A DNA stretch of 64,000 nt from Prochlorococcus marinus XMU1419 (GCF_017695955.1 NZ_JAAORO010000002.1:361748-425747); one strand, 5' to 3'. Shown: positions 1 to 11,168, counted from the stretch's first letter. Numbers and translations: made by a program. Notes: a model not told the origin generated them from the sequence alone.

Positions 1-730
1 CCGCACTACAATCAGCGATTGCTGTTGCTTGAGGGATTCCAATTCCCAATACTCCTCTTGATGTACATGCCGCTCCAGGTCCTATCCCAACCATTAGTCC
101 TGCAACTCCAGCATCCATGAGAAGTTTTGCAACTTCGTAAGTAACACAATTTCCAGCTACAACTGGGACATTCATAGACTGGCAGAGATCTTTAATATTT
201 AGGGTTTCCTTACCTTCCATACCAAGATGTTCAGTTGAAACAACTGTTCCTTGAAGAAAAAATAAATCTATTTTGGAATTATTAAGTGTTTCTTTAAATT
301 TAATAGCTGCTTGAGGAGTCCCACTAAAAGCAGCGATACCTCCTCCTTCCTTGACCTCATTTATTCTTTGTAAAATCAATCCCTCCTTGACGGGTTCACT
401 ATATATCTTTTGCATTAAAGGAACGAAATCATTCTTCCCGACTGATGCTATTTGGTTCAATATTTCATCAGGATTTTCATATCTTGTTTGTATACCCTCC
501 ATATTAATAACCCCTATGGAACCTAATTTTGTGAGTTCTACAGCCGTATTGACATCGACAACACTATCCATGGCACTAGCTAGAATCGGAACTTCTCTTT
601 TGATATCACCTATTGACCAAGAAGGATCAGTCAAATCGTAATCAAGTGTTCTTTTACCAGGGACTAAAGCTATTTCATCAATGCCATAAGCCCTTCTGAC
701 TTTTTTATTTAAACCAAGTTCAATATTCAC
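1..730 (-). CDS. guaB3: GuaB3-type IMP dehydrogenase family protein (3' end cut by window)
   Basis: This is the first 243 codons of a minus-strand gene whose C-terminal part lies outside the window. The start is a GTG at 728-730. The N-terminus runs straight into the barrel sequence ILASAMDSVVDVNTAVEL. Near the edge lies the catalytic loop GIGPGAACTSR, with the likely catalytic Cys222 (bases 65-67), followed by GIPQATAIADC. The loop has GPGAxCTSR where classical GuaB has GSxCxTxxV, which matches the GuaB3 group that lacks the CBS pair. In the IMPDH family such enzymes oxidise IMP to XMP for GMP synthesis. The gene is divergent from gyrA across a 180-bp gap. GuaB3 assignment is good; the exact reaction is inferred. 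Confidence 0.85.
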   Translation of the reverse strand, partial: MNIELGLNKKVRRAYGIDEIALVPGKRTLDYDLTDPSWSIGDIKREVPILASAMDSVVDVNTAVELTKLGSIGVINMEGIQTRYENPDEILNQIASVGKNDFVPLMQKIYSEPVKEGLILQRINEVKEGGGIAAFSGTPQAAIKFKETLNNSKIDLFFLQGTVVSTEHLGMEGKETLNIKDLCQSMNVPVVAGNCVTYEVAKLLMDAGVAGLMVGIGPGAACTSRGVLGIGIPQATAIADCSA

Positions 731-897
731 GGAATTTTTCTTTCTATTCTGAATAAATTAACAACTAAAGGGGTAATAAGCCAAGGTTTATTCAAAAACA
801 AAAGGTTTTATTTTGATTTGTGTGTAAATGTGAGTATTTGGGAGTTAAATAAATATTTTTTTTTATTCATTATGACAATCAGCGATTATTATTAAAG

Positions 898-903
898 AAA
901 GGA
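898..903 (+). promoter_or_regulatory. Shine-Dalgarno site of gyrA
   Basis: AAAGGA lies seven bases before the ATG at 911. It is one of few clear ribosome binding sites in the window and supports this start over later in-frame ATGs. Confidence 0.55.
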
Positions 904-910
904 TTTTTAT

Positions 911-3508
911 ATGTCTGATATTTTAGATTCTGATGACTCAGGATTAAGCGAAGATAACGACCGAATTATTCAGACTGACCTAAGAAACGAGATGTCTCGA
1001 TCATATCTTGAGTATGCAATGAGCGTTATAGTCGGTCGTGCTCTTCCAGATGCAAGAGATGGATTAAAACCTGTTCATAGAAGAATTCTTTATGCAATGT
1101 ATGAACTTGGTTTAACTAGCGGTAGGCCATACAGAAAATGTGCAAGAGTTGTCGGAGAAGTACTAGGTAAATACCACCCTCATGGCGATACTGCTGTTTA
1201 TGATGCTTTGGTTAGGATGGCTCAGGATTTCTCTATGAGGATGCCACTAATAGATGGTCATGGGAACTTTGGTTCTGTTGATAACGATCCCCCAGCAGCA
1301 ATGAGATATACAGAATCTCGTTTACAGTCTCTTACAGATGAAAGTTTATTAGAGGATATTGAATCTGAAACTGTAGATTTCGCCGATAATTTTGACGGTT
1401 CTCAGCAAGAACCAACAGTTTTACCTGCTAGGATTCCTCAACTACTACTTAATGGATCATCTGGAATAGCAGTAGGAATGGCAACTAATATTCCACCTCA
1501 TAACTTAGGGGAATTAATAAATGGTCTTAAATCAATCATCAATAACCCTTCGATTGAAGATAGAGAACTTTTTGAAATAATTAAGGGTCCTGATTTTCCC
1601 ACAGGTGGTCAAATCTTAGGCAGAGATGGTATTAGAGAAACTTTCAAGACAGGGAGGGGTTCAATAACAATGAGAGGTGTAGCAAATATTGAGCAAATTA
1701 AATCCAGTGGTAGAGCAGAAAAAGATGCAGTAATAATTACAGAGCTCCCATTTCAAACAAATAAGGCTGCATTGATAGAAAGAATTGCTGACTTGGTTAA
1801 TGAAAAAAAATTAGAAGGAATTTCTGATATTAGAGATGAAAGTGATAGAGACGGAATGAGGATTGTTATTGAACTAAAAAGGGATGCCTACCCACAAGTA
1901 GTTTTAAATAATTTATTTAAGTTAACACCTCTGCAAAATAACTTTAGTGCAAATATCCTTGCTTTAGTAAAAGGAGAGCCCACAACACTATCACTCAGGA
2001 AAATGTTAGATGTATTTCTAGACTTCAGAGTGGAGACAATTAGGCGAAGAACAGGATTTTTATTAAAAAAGGCTGAAGAAAGGGATCACATAGTACAAGG
2101 TCTTTTATTAGCGTTGGGTTCTATGGATGAGATTATTAATCTAATAAGATCAGCAAAAGATACAGTTTCAGCTAGAGAAAAATTACAAACTGATCATGAG
2201 TTATCTTCCACACAGGCTGATGCAATTCTACAAATGCAATTAAGAAGATTAACTGCCCTTGAAGCAGATAAAATCAAAGGAGAACATAATGAATTAACCC
2301 GAAAAATTAACGAATATCAGCAGATATTGAATAGTAAAGAAAGAATTTTTGAAATTATTCTTGAAGAAATTAATAAAATCGATGAAAGATTTTCTTCTCC
2401 TAGGAAAACAGAAATACTTGATTTAGGCGGCGGATTAGATGATATTGATCTCATAGCAAATGACAGATCTGTAGTTCTATTAACTGAAGCAGGTTATTTA
2501 AAAAGAATGCCTGTAAACGATTTTGAATCTACTAGTCGTGGTTCAAGGGGTAAAGCTGGCACAAAAACTAAAGAAGATGATGATGTGAAATTATTTATAA
2601 GCTGTAACGATCATGATACTCTTTTGCTTTTCAGTGATAGAGGAGTAGCTTATGCTCTCCCAGCATATAGAGTTCCTATGAGTAGCAGAACAGCAAAAGG
2701 AACTCCATCAGTTCAACTTCTCCCAATTCCAAGAGAAGAAAAAATAACTTCGCTAGTTGCTGTGGATTCTTTTGTTGACGATCGTTATTTATTAATGCTA
2801 ACTAAAGCTGGCTTTATAAAAAGAACTGCACTTTCCGCTTTCTCAAAAATTCGCTCAAATGGACTAATAGCAATTAATCTTGAGGATGGAGATGCCCTAA
2901 CTTGGGTCAGATTATCAAAAGAAGGTGATAGTGTAATGATTGGATCTAAATCAGGAATGGCGATTCATTTCAGACTAGATATCAATGAATTAAGACCACT
3001 TGGTAGAACAGCAAGAGGGGTTAAATCAATGAACTTGAGAGAAGGCGACAATTTAGTTTCTATGGATGTTTTAACATCTAATTTGGTTGATCAATTGGCT
3101 AAAATAGAGGATCTCACAGAGGATCTTGATGATAATAATGAGGAAAACTCTTCAGATGGTCCATGGGTATTAATAGCCAGTGCATTTGGACTAGGGAAGA
3201 GAGTACCTGTAGCTCAGTTTAGATTACAAAAAAGAGCAGGCATGGGTTTGAGAGCAATAAAATTTAGAATTAAAGATGATCAGCTAGTTTGTTTGAAGGT
3301 CCTTGGCGAGGGAGAAGAATTACTACTTGTGACCGAAAAAGGCGTAATAGTAAGAACAAACGCAGATAAAATCTCTCAGCAATCTAGAGCAGCTACAGGA
3401 GTGAAATTGCAAAGATTAGATGACGGTGACCGTTTATCTGAAGTTGTATTGGTACCTCATGAACAAATAGAGGAAAAAGACCAACATAGCTCAGTTGAAC
3501 AAAATTAA
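911..3508 (+). CDS. gyrA: DNA gyrase subunit A
   Basis: This type IIA topoisomerase subunit breaks and rejoins DNA and works with GyrB to introduce negative supercoils. The 865-residue length is normal. The breakage-reunion domain begins near residue 30 with [18 protein letters not shown], and the catalytic Tyr133 sits in AAMRYTESR. The C-terminal beta-pinwheel starts around residue 515. A GyrA-box-like motif, SRGSRGKAG, at about 542-550 stands where E. coli gyrase has QRRGGKG; a recognisable box favours gyrase over topoisomerase IV ParC, though it is degenerate. The tail is acidic. crtL follows 24 bases later on the same strand, so the two are probably co-transcribed. Confidence 0.93.
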   Translation: MSDILDSDDSGLSEDNDRIIQTDLRNEMSRSYLEYAMSVIVGRALPDARDGLKPVHRRILYAMYELGLTSGRPYRKCARVVGEVLGKYHPHGDTAVYDALVRMAQDFSMRMPLIDGHGNFGSVDNDPPAAMRYTESRLQSLTDESLLEDIESETVDFADNFDGSQQEPTVLPARIPQLLLNGSSGIAVGMATNIPPHNLGELINGLKSIINNPSIEDRELFEIIKGPDFPTGGQILGRDGIRETFKTGRGSITMRGVANIEQIKSSGRAEKDAVIITELPFQTNKAALIERIADLVNEKKLEGISDIRDESDRDGMRIVIELKRDAYPQVVLNNLFKLTPLQNNFSANILALVKGEPTTLSLRKMLDVFLDFRVETIRRRTGFLLKKAEERDHIVQGLLLALGSMDEIINLIRSAKDTVSAREKLQTDHELSSTQADAILQMQLRRLTALEADKIKGEHNELTRKINEYQQILNSKERIFEIILEEINKIDERFSSPRKTEILDLGGGLDDIDLIANDRSVVLLTEAGYLKRMPVNDFESTSRGSRGKAGTKTKEDDDVKLFISCNDHDTLLLFSDRGVAYALPAYRVPMSSRTAKGTPSVQLLPIPREEKITSLVAVDSFVDDRYLLMLTKAGFIKRTALSAFSKIRSNGLIAINLEDGDALTWVRLSKEGDSVMIGSKSGMAIHFRLDINELRPLGRTARGVKSMNLREGDNLVSMDVLTSNLVDQLAKIEDLTEDLDDNNEENSSDGPWVLIASAFGLGKRVPVAQFRLQKRAGMGLRAIKFRIKDDQLVCLKVLGEGEELLLVTEKGVIVRTNADKISQQSRAATGVKLQRLDDGDRLSEVVLVPHEQIEEKDQHSSVEQN

Positions 3509-3532
3509 AAACCTTATGGTTAGCCAAATAAT

Positions 3533-4744
3533 ATGGAAATAATTGATATTTTAATTTTAGGTTCAGGTCCTGCAGCATTATGTTTAGCTGCAGAATTAGC
3601 CAAGCAAAATCTAAATATTAAGGGTATATCAACAAAATCTCCAAATGAAAAATGGGAGAATACATATGGTATTTGGGCATCTGAATTAGAAGAATTAGGG
3701 TTAGAGTCCTTATTATCTCACCGATGGTGTGAAACAGTTAGTTTTTTTGGAGATGGGGAAAATAAAAAAGGGGATACTCCAACAAAACACAACTACGACT
3801 ATGGTTTAATAAATCAAGAGGCCTTTCAAAATGAGCTTTTAAAAAAATGTAAAGGTATTGAATGGTTGAATGAAACAGCAAAAGATATTAAAGAAAAAAA
3901 TAAACTATCTGAGGTAATTTGTTTTTCAGGTCTCAAAATAAAGGCGAGATTAGTTATTGACGCAAGTGGTCATAAAAGTAATTTTGTACAAAGACCATTT
4001 CAAAATGAAATAGCTCAACAAGCTGCTTACGGAATTGTAGGTAAATTTACATCACCACCTGTTAATAAAGAACAATTCGTTCTAATGGATTTTCGTCCAA
4101 ATCATTTAAATAATGAAGAAAAGTCATCATCTCCTTCCTTTCTTTATGCGATGGATCTTGGTAACGACACTTTTTTTGTTGAAGAAACTTCATTAGCTAG
4201 TTATCCTGCATTATCCCAAGAAAATCTTAAAAAAAGACTTTATAAAAGACTGAATAGTAAGGGTATTGAAGTAAGTGAAATTTTTCATGAAGAGAATTGC
4301 CTTTTCCCTATGAATTTACCCCTCCCATTTAAAAAACAATTTGTACTTGGTTTCGGAGGGGCTGCAAGTATGGTTCATCCTGCATCAGGATACATGGTTG
4401 GATCTTTATTAAGAAGAGCTCCATTACTTGCAAAAAAATTAGCAATCTTTTTAAAAGAACCTCATCTAAGTTCACTAGATTTAGCTTCAAAAGGGTGGGA
4501 AATCCTATGGCCTTACGAACTAACACAAAGGCATAAACTTTACCAATACGGTCTGAGAAGATTGATGAGTTTTGACGAAAGTAGGTTAAGAAGCTTTTTC
4601 TCAAATTTCTTTAGATTATCAACCAATGAATGGGTAGGTTTTCTTACTAATACACTTCCACTTCCAAAACTAATTTACGTGATGAGTAAGATGTTTATAA
4701 ATTCACCTCTAAAAGTAAAACTTGGAATGCTCAAGTTAAATTAG
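3533..4744 (+). CDS. crtL: lycopene cyclase, probably the beta type
   Basis: This FAD-dependent plant-type cyclase closes the ionone rings of lycopene on the way to beta-carotene and zeaxanthin. An N-terminal dinucleotide-binding motif GSGPAA is at residues 10-15, and the family motif EETSLASYP is at about 217-226. The second half has the usual GGAASMVHPASGYMVG segment. The Prochlorococcus lineage is known to carry two such cyclases, CrtL-b and CrtL-e. The EETSLxxxP form resembles beta cyclases more than the EETCL form of epsilon cyclases, so CrtL-b is favoured but not proven. The gene lies just after gyrA and converges with the GH57 gene, leaving five bases between stops. Confidence 0.88.
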   Translation: MEIIDILILGSGPAALCLAAELAKQNLNIKGISTKSPNEKWENTYGIWASELEELGLESLLSHRWCETVSFFGDGENKKGDTPTKHNYDYGLINQEAFQNELLKKCKGIEWLNETAKDIKEKNKLSEVICFSGLKIKARLVIDASGHKSNFVQRPFQNEIAQQAAYGIVGKFTSPPVNKEQFVLMDFRPNHLNNEEKSSSPSFLYAMDLGNDTFFVEETSLASYPALSQENLKKRLYKRLNSKGIEVSEIFHEENCLFPMNLPLPFKKQFVLGFGGAASMVHPASGYMVGSLLRRAPLLAKKLAIFLKEPHLSSLDLASKGWEILWPYELTQRHKLYQYGLRRLMSFDESRLRSFFSNFFRLSTNEWVGFLTNTLPLPKLIYVMSKMFINSPLKVKLGMLKLN

Positions 4745-4749
4745 TATTT

Positions 4750-6333
4750 TTATTTCCGCCAATCATCAATATCTATATTTGGGAAGACTTTATCCTCTTC
4801 CTCAATATCTTCAAGAAATCTTAGATCTACATTAGAATGATTTTTAATCATTTCAACCAATTTCCAGAACCTAAATAAGTGTCTTTCTATTCTCTCTTTT
4901 GCGAGCTCAGTTGTGGTTCCAGCTCTTAGGATAAAACTCCAATCAGAAGACTCAGAAAGAAGTAGTTCTCTTGCAGCTTGCTTGAAGAGCCTTAGAGATA
5001 AATCATTATTAAAATTTACCAAGCACAAATCTACAAATGTTGATCCTGCCTTTGTAATTTCTGGAACGATCCATGCATTTGCATCATTAATCCAGTAATT
5101 ATGGTAACCACCTTGCCCCCAGCTTGATGGCGATGGATCACAAATCTGAAGATTTGGTTTTTGCATTAAGAATTCTTTTAAATTAGTAAGCTTAATTGAA
5201 TATTTACTAGAGTTCTTTAGTATATTTTCAATAAAAAAAGGTCCCTCATACCACCAATGACCAAATAACTCTGCATCAAATGGAGCTACCAATAAAGGCT
5301 TAAAGGAAGATGATAAAGTCAATTTTTCTAGTTGTTTGGATCTCGCTTGAAGATAGGCATCAGCATGTTCTACTGCCTTATTTTTGGCTTCATTTTCAAG
5401 GTAAAACTCTTTTTTTCCTAAAGAAATGTTTTCATCTGTAATCTTATGAAACTTTAAACCCAAAGGTCTTTTTGTTGAAATACCCTTCTTTTGGAGCTTG
5501 GAGATAGGTAATTCCCACCCCAAATCTTTATGAAATTCCCTGTATACTTTGTCGCCCGGGAATCCATCCTTAGCAGACCAAACGGGTAAGGTTGACTCAC
5601 TATCTCTCCCGAAAAATGCCACTCCTTTTTTCGAGCATATTGGAGCATATACACCATACCTAGGCCTTGGCGATGAGTTTAGAATCCCGTGTCCGTCTAA
5701 GATTGTATATCTAATTCCAGAATTAAATAGTATTTCATCTAAACCCTCATAATATGCACATTCAGGTAACCAAATACCTAAAGGCTTGGTTTCAAAAAAA
5801 TTTTCATGGCTCCTAATGGCTGTATTAATTTGTCCTTTAATAGTTTCAGGATTCTCCCTTAGAATTGGCAAATATCCATGAGTAGCAGCACAAGTGAGAA
5901 TATCCAAATTTCCAGAGTTATTAAATACCCTAAACTTCTCAATTAAATTTCCAGAACAATTTTGCCAATAGAGGTATTTATCATTAAGATTTTTCGTTAA
6001 AAATGCAGAGGCATTTTTTTCTTCTAGTGGCAGTTCGTTTAGGAAATCATTCCTTGTTTTAATCCAGCTTGGGAAAGTTTCTTGAATTTGTTTATTATTT
6101 AGAAGCGATAATAATGTTGGAGACAAACTAATAGTAAGTTTTGTATTTTCAGAATTTTCATTTTTGGAAGATTCTATTGATTGAAGTAGTGGTATATAAC
6201 ATTCCAGTATCGCCTGAAATAACCAATCCTCTTCTAAGGAGTTTTTTTCATTTTTTCTGACATAAGGTAGATGAGCATGTAAAACTATCGCTAACTGACC
6301 TAAAACATTTTTTTGCGGATATCGCCCATTCAT
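4750..6333 (-). CDS. GH57 family alpha-glucan enzyme (branching-enzyme-like)
   Basis: This is a 527-residue glycoside hydrolase family 57 protein. The N-terminus carries the conserved strand LAIVLHAHLPYVR. The probable nucleophile is Glu191 in GIWLPECAYYEG, and the probable acid/base is Asp353 in APFDAELFGHWWYEGP. The length and these motifs match the cyanobacterial and archaeal GH57 1,4-alpha-glucan branching enzymes, which make alpha-1,6 branches in glycogen; amylase or transferase activity cannot be excluded from sequence. The protein has no signal peptide, so it should act in the cytoplasm on storage glucan, like malQ at 22.4 kb. It is divergent from leuA across 225 bases. Confidence 0.85.
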   Translation of the reverse strand: MNGRYPQKNVLGQLAIVLHAHLPYVRKNEKNSLEEDWLFQAILECYIPLLQSIESSKNENSENTKLTISLSPTLLSLLNNKQIQETFPSWIKTRNDFLNELPLEEKNASAFLTKNLNDKYLYWQNCSGNLIEKFRVFNNSGNLDILTCAATHGYLPILRENPETIKGQINTAIRSHENFFETKPLGIWLPECAYYEGLDEILFNSGIRYTILDGHGILNSSPRPRYGVYAPICSKKGVAFFGRDSESTLPVWSAKDGFPGDKVYREFHKDLGWELPISKLQKKGISTKRPLGLKFHKITDENISLGKKEFYLENEAKNKAVEHADAYLQARSKQLEKLTLSSSFKPLLVAPFDAELFGHWWYEGPFFIENILKNSSKYSIKLTNLKEFLMQKPNLQICDPSPSSWGQGGYHNYWINDANAWIVPEITKAGSTFVDLCLVNFNNDLSLRLFKQAARELLLSESSDWSFILRAGTTTELAKERIERHLFRFWKLVEMIKNHSNVDLRFLEDIEEEDKVFPNIDIDDWRK

Positions 6334-6558
6334 ACTTTTTATAATTTATGCCTAAAATTCTATAAAAATCAAACTTAACCTTTTATAAAAGGAAGCTTTT
6401 ATCCTAAAAGAATACTTTAATAATTAAAGTATTTCATTTTTTTATTCAGAATTTTAACCAATATTGTTTAAGTTATGAATTTGCAGCAAAATCTTTTTGA
6501 ACTATATCTAGTCAATTTTTTTTAATTAGCTTAATATAAGGCTATATTATTTCATCTT

Positions 6559-8187
6559 ATGTCAAAAGATCCTGGAAGAATTTTGATATTTGATACAACT
6601 CTTCGAGATGGAGAGCAATCTCCTGGTGCGAGTTTAAATCTTGAAGAAAAACTTGCTATAGCTCATCAATTAGCAAGATTAGGGGTTGATGTCATTGAGG
6701 CTGGATTCCCTTTCGCAAGTCCAGGAGATTTTAAAGCTGTTAATAAAATTGCCAATGCCGTAGGGAAAGAACATGGGCCAACAATATGCGGTTTAGCTAG
6801 AGCATCAAAAGGAGATATAAAAGCATGTTACGAAGCAGTAAGTCCAGCTCCCAAGAAAAGAATTCATACTTTTATTGCTACAAGTGATATCCATCTTAAA
6901 CATAAACTTAAAAAATCTAGAAAAGATGTTCTTCAAATAGTTCCAGCAATGGTTAATTATGCAAAATCATTGGTAGATGATATTGAGTTTTCTTGTGAAG
7001 ATGCCTCGAGGAGTGATCCTGATTTTTTATACGAAGTGATTCAACTAGCAATTTCTGCAGGAGCGACAACAATAAATATCCCCGATACTGTTGGATTTAC
7101 AACTCCTAGTGAATTTGGCAAACTAATTGCAGATATAAATAAAAATGTTCCAAATATTGATGAAGCAGTAATCTCGGTTCATGGTCATAATGATTTAGGT
7201 TTAGCAGTTGCCAATTTTCTTGAGGCAGTAAAAAATGGAGCAAGACAATTAGAATGTACTATTAATGGAATTGGAGAAAGAGCTGGAAATGCTTCTTTAG
7301 AAGAATTAGTGATGGCATTGCATGTTAGGAAAAGTTTTTTTAATAGTTTTTTCAAAAGAAACCACGATTCACCAACTCCTCTTACGGCTATAAGAACTGA
7401 AGAGATAACAAAAACCTCAAGGCTTGTTTCCAACTTAACTGGAATGACTGTACAACCTAATAAAGCAATTGTAGGAGCCAACGCATTTGCCCATGAGTCA
7501 GGAATTCATCAGGATGGAGTATTAAAAAATAGACTCACTTACGAAATTATCGATGCCAAAACCGTCGGTTTGAGTGATAACAAAATATCTTTGGGAAAAC
7601 TTAGTGGAAGAAGTGCAGTAAGAGCAAGATTAGAAGAAATGGGATATGACTTGAGTAGGGAAGACTTAAATGATGCTTTTGCTCGTTTTAAGGATTTAGC
7701 TGACAGGAAAAGAGAAATTACTGATAGAGATTTAGAAGCAATTGTAAGTGAACAAGTTCAGCTTCCAGAAGCTAAATTTCAATTAAGTCTGGTACAAGTA
7801 AGTTGCGGTAATGAATCTAAACCTACAGCCACCATAACTCTTCTAAACACAGAAGATAACACGGAGGATACAGCCGTGGCACTTGGTACTGGACCTGTTG
7901 ATGCAGTGTGTGAGGCTCTTAATGCACTAGCAAAGGTCCCTAATGAGTTAATAGAGTTTTCAGTAAAATCAGTGACAGAAGGTATTGATGCACTAGGTGA
8001 AGTAACAATAAGAATAAGAAGGGATAATAAGATATATTCTGGTCATTCTGCTGACACGGATGTTGTTGTTGCGGCTGCTAATGCTTACGTTAATGCCTTA
8101 AATAGGCTTGTATTTTCTGAGAAAAAAAGTTCAATCCACCCACAGTTTGATAATTTAGAAAGTTCTGAGAAAGAAATTTCAATTTAA
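6559..8187 (+). CDS. leuA: 2-isopropylmalate synthase
   Basis: This enzyme condenses acetyl-CoA with 2-oxoisovalerate, the first committed step of leucine synthesis. Its 542 residues match the long LeuA form, with an N-terminal TIM barrel and a C-terminal LeuA dimer/regulatory domain that binds leucine. [13 protein letters not shown] at residues 11-23 holds the metal-binding Asp12. His208 and His210 in SVHGHNDLG complete the metal site. [13 protein letters not shown] is also typical. Leucine feedback inhibition is expected from the family. The gene appears to be a single transcription unit; no clear Shine-Dalgarno sequence precedes the ATG. Confidence 0.95.
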   Translation: MSKDPGRILIFDTTLRDGEQSPGASLNLEEKLAIAHQLARLGVDVIEAGFPFASPGDFKAVNKIANAVGKEHGPTICGLARASKGDIKACYEAVSPAPKKRIHTFIATSDIHLKHKLKKSRKDVLQIVPAMVNYAKSLVDDIEFSCEDASRSDPDFLYEVIQLAISAGATTINIPDTVGFTTPSEFGKLIADINKNVPNIDEAVISVHGHNDLGLAVANFLEAVKNGARQLECTINGIGERAGNASLEELVMALHVRKSFFNSFFKRNHDSPTPLTAIRTEEITKTSRLVSNLTGMTVQPNKAIVGANAFAHESGIHQDGVLKNRLTYEIIDAKTVGLSDNKISLGKLSGRSAVRARLEEMGYDLSREDLNDAFARFKDLADRKREITDRDLEAIVSEQVQLPEAKFQLSLVQVSCGNESKPTATITLLNTEDNTEDTAVALGTGPVDAVCEALNALAKVPNELIEFSVKSVTEGIDALGEVTIRIRRDNKIYSGHSADTDVVVAAANAYVNALNRLVFSEKKSSIHPQFDNLESSEKEISI

Positions 8188-8281
8188 TCATTTAAATTTA
8201 ATTATTTCATAGGATTATTAAATGATCTTAAAATAAGCCCCGTAATACTGTAGATTTATCTAATAGTTAAAGCAGTAAATA

Positions 8282-8674
8282 ATGAGAGAAAGGTTACTTG
8301 GATATTGGGCACTTTCATGGGTTGGGTTAATCAGCAATATAATCGCTCTTCCAATAATCGCAGTAATAATAAGTTTTGGACCTCCACTAAAAGTAGCAAA
8401 CATTACTCTTGCCATAAGCCTTGGCTGGCCTGCTGCGATAGTTGGAATAGTTTCTTCAGCAGCTCTTTTAGCAGAGAGGAAATGGGGAGTAACCTTAACT
8501 TTAGTATCTCTATCAATGGTAATTTCAGGAATGGGTCCTTATGCAATAGTAAGGCTTATAACTCTTCAAGACATTTTTGGAATTGGTGGATTTACACTTT
8601 TAACAACATTATTAAGCACTTTAGCTCTTGTATATTGGTGTAATCCAAAACATCGAAGAAGTATAAGACTATAG
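8282..8674 (+). CDS. small integral membrane protein, function unknown
   Basis: This 130-residue protein consists almost entirely of four hydrophobic segments, at about residues 12-32, 38-60, 68-88 and 98-118, with a short basic tail (PKHRRSIRL). I recognise no catalytic motif. The strong hydrophobic pattern and an AT-rich but orderly codon use make it a real gene rather than a chance ORF. The ATG at 8282 follows a TAGTTAAAG stretch without a clear ribosome site. It converges with the HD-phosphohydrolase gene, 13 bases apart. Confidence 0.7.
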   Translation: MRERLLGYWALSWVGLISNIIALPIIAVIISFGPPLKVANITLAISLGWPAAIVGIVSSAALLAERKWGVTLTLVSLSMVISGMGPYAIVRLITLQDIFGIGGFTLLTTLLSTLALVYWCNPKHRRSIRL

Positions 8675-8687
8675 AAAATAAAGTCAA

Positions 8688-10160
8688 TTAAGAAAAAGTA
8701 TTATTCTTTGTTGTTGGGTACTGAATTCTTCTATGTCTAATTCTTTTCCAAACATTCAAGAACGCCCTTTTTATTAAAAAAATTTCTCCCTGCGATAAAT
8801 TACTATCCTCTAGTTGGCCATCTTTTTTTCGTGAGTAAATAATTTTAGATATTGTTTCAAAAGCTTCATTATCAGATGCATTAATATTCATAGCTCTTAG
8901 TGCTGCTTCACATCCATCAGCAAGCATTAAAATAGCTGTCTCTTTTGACTGAGGAATAGGCCCTTTGTATCTAAAGTCCTCTTCGTTGATCTTAAGATTT
9001 TTTTCTTGAGCTTTATGAAAAAAATATCCCATTTTTAGAGTGCCTTGATGTTCTGGAATAAAATTGGCTATTGGTATAGGTAGTCGATTTTTTCTTGCAA
9101 ACTTTAATCCTTCATCAACATGGGCCTGTAATACTTCTGCACTTTTAGCAGGATCATCTATTTCGTCATGTGGATTCTTTGAACCATCCTGATTTTCAAT
9201 AAACCAATTAGGAGCATGTAATTTACCAACATCATGATATAAAGCTCCAGTTTTAATAAGATCAATGTCACCACCAATCATTCTTGTTGCTTCCTCTGCC
9301 AAACCACATATCAGTAAAGTATGCTCAAACGTACCAGGAGCTTCAAGAGACAATCTTCTGATTAGAGGTTTCTCTTTATCTGCTAATTCAAGTAATCTTG
9401 CTTTAGTTAATAATCCAAATATCGATTCAAAAATAGGAATAAATAAAATAGTAAAAAGCATTACTATTGCCAATAACAAGGAATCAGAAAATATATCCCC
9501 GTTTGCAAAAACAAAATTTTGCTTATTAATAAGTGATATCTTATCTTTTCCTATCAATATCCATTGACTCAAGAACGACCCGATAGGAACAAAAATTGAT
9601 AGTTGAAGTAACTGAGCTCTACTTCTTATTCTCCCTCCAAGTAGAGATACTACTGAGGCACATACTAATAAAATAAAAAATAGATTATTATTTATAGCAA
9701 CTGCTGGGTCTGGCCAACTAAGGCTTGCTATTGATACCCAAGCTAAAGCTGTTATACTTCCCATTCCTTGAGATATTATTAACGCCGGTGGAATTATCAT
9801 AGACAATGGACTTATGGTTGAAGCTAAGGTAAATTTCGTTACTTGTACTGCTAAAAGAAGAGTAATGATCAAGATGATCTGTCTTGAAGAAATTGTGGGG
9901 TTCTCTTTTTTTGAAACTAATATCAAAATTCCGGAACTAATAAGTATTTCAGTAAAGGTTAAAAACCAAGAAAAAATATCTGCGAAATTTAAAGGCGAGA
10001 AAAGAAGTAGTTTATATGAAGAAATTATTGAAATTAAAATGCATAATAAAAAAATTATGAGATTATCTATTCTTGAAATCTTAGTTGGTTGTTTCAATGG
10101 AACTTGACTTCGCCTCCACAGATAAAATAATTTCTTTAAGGTAGTTGTGATGTTTTGCAC
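8688..10160 (-). CDS. PgpH-like membrane HD-domain phosphohydrolase
   Basis: This 490-residue protein has one N-terminal membrane helix (about 29-49), then a block of six or so helices (about 65-260), then a cytoplasmic HD domain. The HD metal ligands are all visible: FEHT, His309-Asp310 in YHDVGK, QAHVDEG, PEHQGT and LADGCEAAL. The architecture is that of the 7TMR-HD family, in which PgpH degrades cyclic di-AMP. Typical PgpH proteins exceed 700 residues because of a large extracytoplasmic HDED sensor domain between helix 1 and helix 2; here only some 15 residues separate them. Cyclic di-AMP phosphodiesterase activity is inferred from the family and from the cyclase gene at 35.2 kb. Confidence 0.82.
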   Translation of the reverse strand: MQNITTTLKKLFYLWRRSQVPLKQPTKISRIDNLIIFLLCILISIISSYKLLLFSPLNFADIFSWFLTFTEILISSGILILVSKKENPTISSRQIILIITLLLAVQVTKFTLASTISPLSMIIPPALIISQGMGSITALAWVSIASLSWPDPAVAINNNLFFILLVCASVVSLLGGRIRSRAQLLQLSIFVPIGSFLSQWILIGKDKISLINKQNFVFANGDIFSDSLLLAIVMLFTILFIPIFESIFGLLTKARLLELADKEKPLIRRLSLEAPGTFEHTLLICGLAEEATRMIGGDIDLIKTGALYHDVGKLHAPNWFIENQDGSKNPHDEIDDPAKSAEVLQAHVDEGLKFARKNRLPIPIANFIPEHQGTLKMGYFFHKAQEKNLKINEEDFRYKGPIPQSKETAILMLADGCEAALRAMNINASDNEAFETISKIIYSRKKDGQLEDSNLSQGEIFLIKRAFLNVWKRIRHRRIQYPTTKNNTFS

Positions 10161-10216
10161 AGAATATAAATAAATCTATTTGAATAATTTAAAATTATAG
10201 GCATGCTAGGTGTAAA

Positions 10217-10222
10217 AAGGAG
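10217..10222 (+). promoter_or_regulatory. Shine-Dalgarno-like site of folD
   Basis: AAGGAG is one of the strongest anti-16S matches in the window, 12 bases before the ATG at 10235. The spacing is a little long. Confidence 0.5.
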
Positions 10223-10234
10223 ATGTTTTTCTAA

Positions 10235-11131
10235 ATGTCATTAAAATTAGACGGCAAAAAATTATCCCTTGAAATTGAAGAAAGATTAAATGACTATATC
10301 TCTAGTAATAAAAAATTTGCGAAAAGAGCTCCCGGTTTAGCTGTAATAAGAATAGGTGATGATCCTGCAAGTGGGGTTTACGTTAATAACAAGGAAAAAG
10401 CATGTTCAAGGATTGGAATAAAGAGCTTTATCTTTCATCTAAGAGATAGTGTAGAGCAAAAAGAAGTTGAACAATTAATAACCAAACTTAATTCTGATAA
10501 TGATATTGATGGCATGTTGCTACAACTTCCCATCCCTAAAAAGTTTGATGAGCAGAAACTTATCAGCCATATTAATCCGAGCAAAGATGTAGATGGATTA
10601 AATGAGATAAACATAGGCAAATTAGTGAAAAATGAGCCTGCGATGAGATCATGCACACCTGCAGGAATTATTAATTTATTAAGATCCCAAAATATTACAA
10701 TTGAAGGCAAGAAAATTGTTGTTATTGGGAGAAGTTTGCTTGTTGGGAAACCACTATCACTTATGTTATTAAATTTAAATGGCACTGTAACAATGACTCA
10801 TTCAAAAACTTTGAATTTGAATAAAGTCTGTAGAGAAGCCGATATCCTAATTGCGGCTGCAGGAAAACCCAATCTTGTAGATTCGAGTTTTGTGAAAGAA
10901 GGAGCAGTAATTATTGATGTTGGAATACATAGATTAAAAAGTTCCGATAAAAATCAAACCAGATTATGTGGCGATGTATTATTAGAAGATGTCATTTCTA
11001 AAGTATTTGCTTACACACCTGTACCAGGAGGTGTTGGACCAATGACAGTAACAATGTTACTTGTAAATACTATTTTTAGCTGGCAAAAACAATTTGGTTT
11101 ATCATCAAATCTTAATGACCTTTTGCCATAA
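10235..11131 (+). CDS. folD: bifunctional methylenetetrahydrofolate dehydrogenase / methenyltetrahydrofolate cyclohydrolase
   Basis: FolD interconverts 5,10-methylene-, 5,10-methenyl- and 10-formyl-tetrahydrofolate with NADP+, supplying one-carbon units for purines, methionine and formyl-Met-tRNA. The 298 residues match the family. [13 protein letters not shown] at about 49-61 contains the catalytic Lys (Lys53 or Lys55). [11 protein letters not shown] and [14 protein letters not shown] are family signatures, and [13 protein letters not shown] is the NADP-binding loop. [12 protein letters not shown] closes the protein. crtE begins 37 bases downstream on the same strand. Confidence 0.95.
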   Translation: MSLKLDGKKLSLEIEERLNDYISSNKKFAKRAPGLAVIRIGDDPASGVYVNNKEKACSRIGIKSFIFHLRDSVEQKEVEQLITKLNSDNDIDGMLLQLPIPKKFDEQKLISHINPSKDVDGLNEINIGKLVKNEPAMRSCTPAGIINLLRSQNITIEGKKIVVIGRSLLVGKPLSLMLLNLNGTVTMTHSKTLNLNKVCREADILIAAAGKPNLVDSSFVKEGAVIIDVGIHRLKSSDKNQTRLCGDVLLEDVISKVFAYTPVPGGVGPMTVTMLLVNTIFSWQKQFGLSSNLNDLLP

Positions 11132-11168
11132 ACTCTACGATGAAAAAAATTTTTACTAAAGATAAAAA

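Noticed and set aside
351..641. 96-codon plus-strand ORF
   Set aside because: It is antisense to the GuaB3-type dehydrogenase, whose frame has clear barrel motifs.
8305..8643. 112-codon ORF in another frame of the small membrane protein gene
   Set aside because: It overlaps the 130-residue ORF almost fully, is rich in Ser/Asn with no hydrophobic order, and lacks any family feature; the other frame has four clean membrane segments.
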